Origin: JBICIG01 sp043101605
GTDB taxonomy: Bacteria > Planctomycetota > Phycisphaerae > Phycisphaerales > UBA1924
NCBI GenBank assembly: GCA_043101605.1
Contig: JBICIG010000066.1
Coordinates: 1 to 7,656, forward strand
DNA: 7,656 nucleotides
Reading direction: 5' to 3'
The position numbers were made by a program, and so were the translations under genes. The notes under the pieces are model-generated. The model made no database searches, was not told the origin of the DNA, and was given only the letters and a program-made list of their open reading frames with translations. Shown one piece after another: positions 1 through 6,038 of this stretch (positions are counted from its first letter, which is position 1; every line of letters begins with the position of its first letter).

Positions 1-218
1 CCGTACTCCAGCCCGTAATCGACGCCGTGCGTCTTCGACGGCAGCTTCCCGGGCTTGCGGATCGGCACGAAGCCGGCCGAGAGCGCCTGCGCCACCGCGG
101 TCCCGAAGATGAATCCGCGGCTCTCGGCGCAGGCGCTCTCGGCCGGCTTCGTGCCGATCCGCAAGCCCGGGAAGCTGCCGTCGAAGACGCACGGCGTCGA
201 TTACGGGCTGGAGTACGG
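1..218. repeat. Perfect 93-bp inverted repeat (foldback) at the left edge
   Basis: Bases 1-93 are the exact reverse complement of 126-218, with a 32-base spacer at 94-125. I checked the match base by base and found no mismatch. Read on the minus strand from 125 downwards, the spacer encodes ESRGFIFGTAV, the segment expected just before AQALSAGFVPIRKPGKLP in adenine phosphoribosyltransferase, and it continues in frame into the repeat arm. So 1-125 is an inverted copy of genuine apt sequence, and the spacer is missing from its proper place upstream of 126. This looks like a snap-back chimera or contig-end artefact. A real inversion-duplication cannot be excluded from sequence alone. Confidence 0.95.
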
Positions 219-444
219 GACGGACCGGGTGGAGATCCACCAGGACGCGATCAAACCCGGGCAGCGCGTGCTGATGGTGGACGATCTGCTGGCGACCGGT
301 GGCACGATGAAGGCGTGCTGCGACCTCGTCGAGGCGCTCGAGGGCGACATCGTCGGCACGACGGTGCTCATCGAGCTGACGGACCTGAAGGGGCGCGAGC
401 GTCTCGGCAAGTACGGCGATGTGCACGCGGTGATCCGGTGCTAG
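127..444 (+). CDS. apt: Adenine phosphoribosyltransferase, 3' part only (5' end lost at the foldback)
   Basis: Apt is the cytosolic purine-salvage enzyme that converts adenine and PRPP to AMP and pyrophosphate. The visible 105 residues begin AQALSAGFVPIRKPGKLP, a hallmark Apt segment. They contain the PRPP-binding motif VLMVDDLLATGGT (bases 268-306) and end with KYGDVHAVIRC and TAG. Family members are usually about 170-185 residues, so roughly the first 40% is missing. The frame stays open upstream to base 19, with an ATG at 55, but the residues encoded by 19-126 come from inverted DNA and do not resemble Apt, so that start is rejected. Eleven more genuine residues (ESRGFIFGTAV) can be read on the minus strand from 125 to 93. 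The gene converges on prkA with only 14 bases between stop codons. The identification is firm; the 5' structure is not natural or not intact. Confidence 0.9.
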   Translation, partial: AQALSAGFVPIRKPGKLPSKTHGVDYGLEYGTDRVEIHQDAIKPGQRVLMVDDLLATGGTMKACCDLVEALEGDIVGTTVLIELTDLKGRERLGKYGDVHAVIRC

Positions 445-458
445 GCCGCTGAGATCGG

Positions 459-1718
459 TCAGTCGCCCTTACTGTCGCCCCGCGCGAAGATGCTGGCGAC
501 ATAGTTGAGCACATCGGTCGCCGAGGCCTCGTTGTAGCCGAAGTTCTTGATGAGTCGCTGCTTGACGACATCGATCTTCGCCTGCGTCTCGTCGTCCACG
601 ACGCTGGAGACGAGGTTCTTGAGCTTGATCGTGTCGCGCTGGTCTTCGAAAAGCTTCAGCTCGAGCGCCTTGTAGAGGCGGGCGTTGGTGTTGTACTCGA
701 ACTTCTTCCCGTCGAGCGCGAGTGCGCCGATGTAGTTCATGATCTCATGGCGGAAGTCGTCCTTGCGGCTGTCGGGGATGTCGATCTTCTCCTCGATCGA
801 CCGCATGAGGCGCTCGTCGGGCTCCTCGTCCTTGCCGGTGTAGCGGTTCTTGACGCGCTCGTTCTGGGTGTAGGCGCGGACATTCTCGATGTAGTTCTGG
901 CAGAGGCGCTTGATGGCGTCCTCGTCGGCGCTGATGGCGCGCTGCACCTCGGCCTTGATGATGTCCTCGTACTCCTGCATGACGACGCTGAGCAGCTCCT
1001 TGTACTGCTTGCGCGTGTCGGCGTCGGTGATCAGCGAGTGGTTGCTGAGGCCGCGCTCGAGTTCGTTCATCACCATGAAGGGGTTCACGGTGCGCTCCTC
1101 GATGGCCTGGGGGCTGACGAGGGCGTTGGAGATCTTGTCCTGGATGTAGCGGGGGCTGATGCCCTCCATGCCCTCGCGCGGCGCCTCCTCGAGCAGCTCC
1201 TTGACCGAGTCCTCCGTGAAGCCGGGGATGGCCTTGCCGTTGTAGAGCTTCATCTTCTGGACGAGCGTCAGCCCGGCCTTCTTGGGCTCCTCGAGGCGCG
1301 TGAGCACCGCCCACATCGCGGCGACCTCGAGGGTGTGCGGCGCGATGTGGATGTTCTGGATGCGGGCCGGGCCGAAGTCCTTCTGGTAGATCTTGATCTC
1401 GTCGTCGAGGCGCGTGTTGTACGGCACATCGATCTTGATCGTGCGGTCGCGGAAGGCCTCCATCAGCTCGTTGGACTGGAGGCGCTTGTACTCGGGCTCG
1501 TTGGTGTGCCCGATGATGACCTCGTCGATGGAGGTCTGGGCGAACTTCTTGGGCTTGATCGAGTGCTCCTGGCTGGCGCCGAGGAGGTCGTAGAGGAACG
1601 CGACATCGAGCTTGAGAACCTCGATGAACTCGCAGATGCCGCGGTTGGCGATGTTGAGCTCGCCGTCGAAGTTGAACGCGCGGGGGTCGGAATCGGAGCC
1701 GTACTGGGCGATCTTGCT
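459..1718 (-). CDS. prkA: PrkA-type serine protein kinase, C-terminal part downstream of an in-frame stop
   Basis: This segment continues the prkA reading frame in the same phase after the TAA at 1719-1721 and gives 419 residues. It opens with SKIAQYGSDSDPRAFNFDGE, then NRGICEFIEVLKLD, GASQEH, VIIGHTNEPEY and MEAFRDRTIKIDVPYNTR. These belong to the second half of the AAA domain of the PrkA/YeaG family. The rest is the C-terminal PrkA domain, with VYDG-like LYNGKAIPG, the EGMEGISPRYIQDKISNAL segment and DFRHEIMNYIGALA. The first ATG in the segment is at 1463. No ATG, GTG or TTG occurs in frame between 1464 and 1718, and no good Shine-Dalgarno precedes 1463. A restart there would lose 85 conserved residues, so the piece is probably functional only if the stop is an error or is read through. 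The stop codon TGA lies 14 bases from the apt stop. The yeaH (DUF444) and spoVR genes that often accompany prkA are not on this side. Confidence 0.88.
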   Translation of the reverse strand, partial: SKIAQYGSDSDPRAFNFDGELNIANRGICEFIEVLKLDVAFLYDLLGASQEHSIKPKKFAQTSIDEVIIGHTNEPEYKRLQSNELMEAFRDRTIKIDVPYNTRLDDEIKIYQKDFGPARIQNIHIAPHTLEVAAMWAVLTRLEEPKKAGLTLVQKMKLYNGKAIPGFTEDSVKELLEEAPREGMEGISPRYIQDKISNALVSPQAIEERTVNPFMVMNELERGLSNHSLITDADTRKQYKELLSVVMQEYEDIIKAEVQRAISADEDAIKRLCQNYIENVRAYTQNERVKNRYTGKDEEPDERLMRSIEEKIDIPDSRKDDFRHEIMNYIGALALDGKKFEYNTNARLYKALELKLFEDQRDTIKLKNLVSSVVDDETQAKIDVVKQRLIKNFGYNEASATDVLNYVASIFARGDSKGD

Positions 1719-2630
<912 letters not shown>

Positions 2631-2639
2631 GGCATCGGC

Positions 2640-2645
2640 CCTCCT
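2640..2645 (-). promoter_or_regulatory. Shine-Dalgarno site of prkA
   Basis: The minus strand reads AGGAGG here, followed by 9 bases (GCCGATGCC) and ATG at 2630-2628. This perfect site fixes the prkA start and rules against the upstream GTG at 2735. Confidence 0.85.
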
Positions 2646-2928
2646 GCGCGCCCGGAACGGGAGCGCTGTCGTCGATGGGCGGCCGCTCCCGGCCGCGCCG
2701 TGGTCGACGAAAGATCGGACGAGGCGTTCAGGCACTCGCCGAGCTGCGGGCCCCGCGGGCGCGACGCCCGCCGCATCGCAGGTATCGGCGCGACGCGCGG
2801 CTCCATCGAGTCAAACCGCAACGCAAACGCCGACCCTGACACATACGACCGCCGATCCGGTCTGGATCGCCTGTTCCCCCCAACACGGGACGAATCCGAG
2901 CCGCACCGCCCCCCACCACCCCCGGGAA

Positions 2929-2934
2929 TACCAT
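2929..2934 (+). promoter_or_regulatory. -10-like TACCAT placed for a leaderless trmB transcript
   Basis: TACCAT fits TANNNT and ends exactly 6 bases before the trmB ATG, so transcription would begin at or beside the start codon. No Shine-Dalgarno sequence is at a useful distance, and the -35 position (around 2906-2911) shows no consensus. The same arrangement recurs before queC and queD. Confidence 0.5.
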
Positions 2935-2940
2935 CGCCGC

Positions 2941-3741
2941 ATGTCGTTCGGACTCGGGAGAGGTCGCAGGCTGGATGTCGCGCCGGGCGTGGTGGGGATC
3001 GAGCGCGAGGAACTGGGCCCGCTGCCCGATGACATCCTCACCCACCCGGACGCGGGTTGGGTCGACCTCGCGCCCCTCTTTGCCGACCACACCCTCCCGC
3101 TGGAGATCGAGATCGGCCCGGGCAAGGGGGCGTTCCTGATCCAGCAGGGGGAACGCCAGCCCGGGACGAACTTTCTGGGCATCGAGTGGGCCCGCGAGTT
3201 CTTCTCGTACGCCGCCGACCGCGTGCGCCGCCGGCAGCTCCGTAATGTGCGTCTGCTCTGCACCGACGCGACCGAATTCCTCCGCTGGCGCGTGCCGACG
3301 CACGCCGCCCGCGTCCTCCACCTCTACTTCTCCGATCCGTGGCCCAAGGCCAAGCACCACAAGAACCGCGTGCTGCAGGATTCGTTCCTCGCCGACGCGT
3401 GGCGGGTGCTCGAGCCGGGGGGCGAGCTGCGCATCGTCACCGATCACGACGACTACTGGGCGTGGATGGAGGAGCACTTCGACCGCTGGACGGGCCCCGC
3501 GGGCTGGCCGCCGCTCCGCGAGCACCTGAAGCGCCACGCATCCATCGTGCGGGCGCTCGACGCGCTCGATGGCGGGGCGTCCGGGGCGGGTCCGTTCGAG
3601 CGGCATCCGTTCCAGCCGCCCGAATCGGCCGACGCGGGCGAACTGGTCGGAACGAACTTCGAGCGGAAGTATCGGCGCGAGGGTCGGCCGTTCCACGCGT
3701 GCACGCTGCGGCGGGTCGGGCCCGGGCTCCCGGCGGAGTGA
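2941..3741 (+). CDS. trmB: tRNA (guanine-N7-)-methyltransferase TrmB
   Basis: TrmB uses S-adenosylmethionine to methylate N7 of G46 in the tRNA variable loop, in the cytosol. The 266-residue product shows the SAM-binding motif EIGPGKG (57-63) and GIEWAREF (80-87), an equivalent of the family GIE segment. It has the diagnostic DPWPKAKHHKNR (132-143) with the catalytic/tRNA-binding region, VLEPGGELRIVTDHDDY (156-172), and the C-terminal TNFERKY (238-244). These give a firm family call. The N-terminal 50 residues are an ordinary variable extension. ATG 2941 is chosen because the family-like sequence starts soon after it and because TACCAT sits 6 bases upstream; there is no real Shine-Dalgarno. 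The frame is open far upstream, but that part is antisense to prkA. It heads a co-directional run, with queC following after 34 bases. Confidence 0.95.
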   Translation: MSFGLGRGRRLDVAPGVVGIEREELGPLPDDILTHPDAGWVDLAPLFADHTLPLEIEIGPGKGAFLIQQGERQPGTNFLGIEWAREFFSYAADRVRRRQLRNVRLLCTDATEFLRWRVPTHAARVLHLYFSDPWPKAKHHKNRVLQDSFLADAWRVLEPGGELRIVTDHDDYWAWMEEHFDRWTGPAGWPPLREHLKRHASIVRALDALDGGASGAGPFERHPFQPPESADAGELVGTNFERKYRREGRPFHACTLRRVGPGLPAE

Positions 3742-3763
3742 CCGCGGACTCCACAACCACGCG

Positions 3764-3769
3764 TAGACT
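3764..3769 (+). promoter_or_regulatory. -10-like TAGACT placed for a leaderless queC transcript
   Basis: TAGACT fits TANNNT and is followed by 6 bases (CCGGGC) and the GTG start of queC. There is no purine-rich ribosome-binding site in the 34-base gap after trmB, and no -35 consensus. The gap is also too short for a preQ1 riboswitch. A queC transcript separate from trmB is inferred. Confidence 0.5.
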
Positions 3770-3775
3770 CCGGGC

Positions 3776-4510
3776 GTGACGGCTTGCCCTCCCAACGCGA
3801 TCGTGCTGCTCTCGGGCGGGCTCGACAGCGCCACGACGCTGGCGATCGCCGTCTCGCGCGGCTTTGCCTGCCACGCGATCAGCTTCGATTACGGGCAGCG
3901 TCACCGCGTGGAGCTGGAAGCATCGCGGCGCATCGCCCGTTCGCTCGGGGCGGCGTCGCACCGCGTGGTCACGCTCGATGCCGCGTCGTTCCGAGGCTCG
4001 GCCCTGACGGGCGAGGGCGAGATCCCCAAGACGCCGCGGGATCAGGCCGACCGGGCCGAGATCCGGGGCGAGTCGGCGATCAAGTCGGGGATCCCCGCGA
4101 CCTATGTGCCGGCCCGGAACCTGGTCTTCCTGAGCATGGCGCTGGGGCTGGCCGAGTCGCTCGGCGCGCGCGATCTGTTTTTGGGTGTCAACGCGGTCGA
4201 CTACTCGGGCTACCCCGATTGCCGACCGGAGTTCATCGACTCCTTCGAGAAGACCGCCAACCTCGCGACCAGGGCCGGGGTCGAGGGCGATCGGTTTCGT
4301 GTGCACGCGCCGCTGATCGACTGGAGCAAGGCGCGGATCGTCGCCGAGGGCGACCGGCTCGGTGTCGACTACGCGTTGACGATCTCCTGCTACGACCCGA
4401 CGCCCGACGGCGGTGCCTGCGGCGAGTGCGACTCGTGCATCCTGCGCCGGCGCGGGTTCGCCGACGCGGGGCTGCCCGACCCGACCCGGTATGCCGCGGG
4501 GGCGCGATGA
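3776..4510 (+). CDS. queC: 7-cyano-7-deazaguanine (preQ0) synthase QueC
   Basis: QueC converts 7-carboxy-7-deazaguanine and ammonia, with ATP, to preQ0, the last step before the queuosine branch. The 244-residue product has the PP-loop ATP-pyrophosphatase motif SGGLDS (13-18) and FDYGQRH (37-43). It also has VPARN (111-115), the substrate-binding GVNAVDYSGYPDCRPEF (137-153), and four zinc cysteines C205, C215, C218 and C221 in SCY and CGECDSC. Length and motifs match a complete family member. The start is GTG at 3776, supported by the TAGACT hexamer 6 bases upstream; no ATG lies between it and the PP-loop. The stop overlaps the queE start as ATGA, indicating translational coupling with the enzyme that makes its substrate. 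Confidence 0.96.
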   Translation: MTACPPNAIVLLSGGLDSATTLAIAVSRGFACHAISFDYGQRHRVELEASRRIARSLGAASHRVVTLDAASFRGSALTGEGEIPKTPRDQADRAEIRGESAIKSGIPATYVPARNLVFLSMALGLAESLGARDLFLGVNAVDYSGYPDCRPEFIDSFEKTANLATRAGVEGDRFRVHAPLIDWSKARIVAEGDRLGVDYALTISCYDPTPDGGACGECDSCILRRRGFADAGLPDPTRYAAGAR

Positions 4511-5304
4511 ACGACGAACGCGATTCCCGCACGACCCGCCAAGCCGACCTCCCGCTGCCGGTCCGCCGGGACCCGCCGGAGAGCACGAGCGACACGCTGC
4601 CGATCTCGGAGTCGTTCCTGTCGATCCAGGGCGAGGGTCGGCTGACGGGTGTGCCATCGTGGTTCGTGCGATTGGCGGGGTGCAATCTGCGTTGCACCTG
4701 GTGCGACACGCCGTACGCGAGTTGGGCGCCCGAGTCCTCGCCGCGCTCGATCGCGTCGCTGATCGAGGAAGCCCGCGCGACGGGCGTTCGGCACGCGGTG
4801 GTGACCGGGGGCGAGCCGATGATCTTCGAGCGGACGCGCGATCTGTGCGCGCGGCTGCGCGACGCGGGCTTCCACATCACGATCGAGACCGCCGGGACGG
4901 TCGACCTCGACGCGTGCTGCGACCTGCTGAGCCTGTCGCCCAAGCTCGCCAACTCGACGCCGAGGGGCGACCCGCGCGATCCGACCGGGGCGTGGGCGGC
5001 TCGGCACGAGAGCCGTCGGCTCAACCACGCGGCGCTGCAGGGGCTCATCGACCGGGCCCGAGGCACCGGGGCGGCGGTGCAGGTGAAGTTCGTCGTCGCC
5101 TCCCCCGCCGACCTTGCCGAGATTGACACGCTGCTCGAGCCGCTGTCCGGATGGAGCCCCGACGACATCATGCTGATGCCCGAGGGGGTGTCGATTCCAG
5201 AGCCGGCGTCGGTCGGCTGGGTGGTCGAGGAGTGCCTGCGGCGGGGCTGGCGGTACTGCCATCGGCTGCACATCGAACTCTTCGGCGACACCCGGGGCAC
5301 CTGA
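4507..5304 (+). CDS. queE: 7-carboxy-7-deazaguanine synthase QueE (radical SAM)
   Basis: QueE is a radical SAM enzyme that rearranges 6-carboxy-5,6,7,8-tetrahydropterin to 7-carboxy-7-deazaguanine. The 265-residue product has FLSIQGEG (37-44), typical of the family. The CX3CX2C cluster-binding motif CNLRCTWC has Cys59, Cys63 and Cys66, and is followed by DTPYASW. TGGEP (100-104) is the SAM-contacting motif, and SPKL (144-147) and LMPEG (223-227) also match the family. The ATG at 4507 overlaps the queC stop (ATGA), so translation is probably coupled. The first 32 residues before PISESF are charged and variable, a modest N-terminal extension. QueD, which makes its substrate, follows after 50 bases. 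Confidence 0.95.
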   Translation: MNDERDSRTTRQADLPLPVRRDPPESTSDTLPISESFLSIQGEGRLTGVPSWFVRLAGCNLRCTWCDTPYASWAPESSPRSIASLIEEARATGVRHAVVTGGEPMIFERTRDLCARLRDAGFHITIETAGTVDLDACCDLLSLSPKLANSTPRGDPRDPTGAWAARHESRRLNHAALQGLIDRARGTGAAVQVKFVVASPADLAEIDTLLEPLSGWSPDDIMLMPEGVSIPEPASVGWVVEECLRRGWRYCHRLHIELFGDTRGT

Positions 5305-5341
5305 GCCCGGGCCCCGACGCCTCGATCGCACCGGGCCCGCA

Positions 5342-5347
5342 TACGAT
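5342..5347 (+). promoter_or_regulatory. -10-like TACGAT placed for a leaderless queD transcript
   Basis: TACGAT fits TANNNT and ends 7 bases before the ATG at 5355. It overlaps the alternative ATG at 5346, which argues that 5355 is the real start. Neither ATG has a Shine-Dalgarno site. Confidence 0.45.
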
Positions 5348-5354
5348 GGCCCCG

Positions 5355-5819
5355 ATGCGGTACCGGATCTGCAAGGCGTTCGAGATCGAGAGCGGGCACA
5401 TGCTCAGCAAGCACGCCGAGCGATGCCGATACCCGCACGGGCACTCGAGGCGGGTGGAGATCGTGCTCTCGAGCGAGACGCTCGACGAGCACGACATGGT
5501 GTGCGACTTCAAGGCGCTCAAGCTGGCGGTGAAGGAGCACCTGGACGCGTACGACCACGCGATGGTGCTCAACGCCGACGACCCGGCCGCCGACGCGATC
5601 CGCTCGATCAGCGAGCGGGTGATCGTGTACGAGGGCGAGGATCCGACGACGGAAGTGATGGCCCGGCGCATCTACGAGTTCGTCGCGGGAGCGATCCGCG
5701 AGGGCCGGGCGTTCCGCTCGGGCGAGGGGCACGAGTACCGCCTGCCGCCGCAGCTGACCGTCGATCGCGTCCGCGTGGGCGAGACCTCGTCGAGCTGGGC
5801 GGAATACGCCCGCGACTGA
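5355..5819 (+). CDS. queD: 6-carboxy-5,6,7,8-tetrahydropterin synthase QueD (6-pyruvoyltetrahydropterin synthase family)
   Basis: QueD is a zinc-dependent T-fold enzyme that turns 7,8-dihydroneopterin triphosphate into 6-carboxytetrahydropterin, the QueE substrate. From ATG 5355 the product has 154 residues. Putative zinc ligands are His15 (in ESGH), His28 and His30 (in CRYPHGH), with the catalytic cysteine as Cys24. VCDFKALK near residue 50 and an Asp67-His68 pair in YDHAMVLN match family catalytic positions, and Glu100 lies in PTTEVMARR. The protein is longer than E. coli QueD (about 120 residues), through extra sequence in the middle and at the C terminus. An ATG at 5346 would add MAP. I prefer 5355 because a TANNNT hexamer sits 7 bases before it. 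The position after queC-queE supports QueD rather than a eukaryote-like PTPS role. No folE or queF is in the window. Confidence 0.92.
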   Translation: MRYRICKAFEIESGHMLSKHAERCRYPHGHSRRVEIVLSSETLDEHDMVCDFKALKLAVKEHLDAYDHAMVLNADDPAADAIRSISERVIVYEGEDPTTEVMARRIYEFVAGAIREGRAFRSGEGHEYRLPPQLTVDRVRVGETSSSWAEYARD

Positions 5820-5939
5820 GGCCCGTTGGCGAGGAGGCGGGGCCGGTGCACCGCCGGTCCCGACGGACGCGCGCCGCGACCGAACACCCACCGCCCGCCC
5901 GTCGTACCCGACGGTCGTGCGATTCCGCATGATTCAGGA

Positions 5940-5961
5940 CGGCTCGGCGTGCCCCGAGCCG
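5940..5961 (+). terminator. 8-bp GC hairpin between queD and the protease gene (terminator or leader structure)
   Basis: The arms are CGGCTCGG (5940-5947) and CCGAGCCG (5954-5961) with a 6-base loop CGTGCC. No run of T follows, so intrinsic termination is uncertain. It could equally be a structured leader of the protease mRNA. It starts 120 bases after the queD stop. Confidence 0.3.
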
Positions 5962-6028
5962 ACCGCCCGATGCAGCATGACCCGGCAAGGCCGCGTGATC
6001 CGGTGACGGAGTGCCGCTTGCCGATCAG

Positions 6029-6034
6029 AGGAGG
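6029..6034 (+). promoter_or_regulatory. Shine-Dalgarno site of the HtrA protease gene
   Basis: AGGAGG within CAGAGGAGGAACC precedes ATG 6039 by 4 bases. The spacing is a little short but acceptable given the extended purine match. The site picks 6039 over the long upstream open frame, and the residues after 6039 form a proper signal peptide. Confidence 0.85.
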
Positions 6035-6038
6035 AACC

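Larger units (their letters stand above)
2631..2940. other. Divergent intergenic region between prkA and trmB
   Basis: This is a 310-base stretch without a supported gene. It holds the prkA Shine-Dalgarno site near its left end and a -10-like TACCAT (2929-2934) next to trmB. It also has a small GC hairpin at 2755-2771, with 7-bp arms GCGGGCG/CGCCCGC and loop CGA, which would lie in the prkA leader. The middle (about 2811-2850) is relatively A-rich. On the minus strand it contains a TTGACT that resembles a -35 box, but no convincing -10 box follows at standard spacing. The prkA promoter is therefore not identified. Reading frames cross the region on both strands, but none shows family-like protein sequence. 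Confidence 0.6.
5820..6038 (+). other. Leader/intergenic region upstream of the HtrA protease
   Basis: These 219 bases have no supported gene; the frame of the protease is open through most of it but the residues look random. It contains two clear inverted repeats, at 5899-5914 (CCGTCG/CGACGG, 4-base loop) and 5940-5961 (8-bp arms). Unlike the que genes there is no TANNNT hexamer near the start codon, so the promoter is unidentified and the mRNA probably has a leader. Confidence 0.55.

Noticed and set aside
55..126. ATG at 55 as the apt start
   Set aside because: The residues from 55 to 126 come from the inverted copy and do not match Apt; the true upstream residues are on the other strand.
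2631..2735. GTG at 2735 as the prkA start
   Set aside because: It adds a basic, non-conserved 35-residue stretch, and a perfect AGGAGG sits at the right distance before ATG 2630.
3742..3775. preQ1 riboswitch before queC
   Set aside because: The gap is only 34 bases and shows no pseudoknot-like or hairpin structure; the start appears leaderless.
5291..5316. GC-rich inverted repeat at the queE stop as a terminator
   Set aside because: Only 6-bp arms (CGGGGC/GCCCCG, 12-base loop) with competing pairings and no T-run; such matches are common in DNA of this composition.
2728..5930. Long minus-strand open frames opposite trmB, queC, queE and queD (2728-3834, 3437-4657, 4233-5930)
   Set aside because: Arginine/alanine/proline-rich shadows. 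The plus strand carries recognised enzymes with complete motifs over the same bases.
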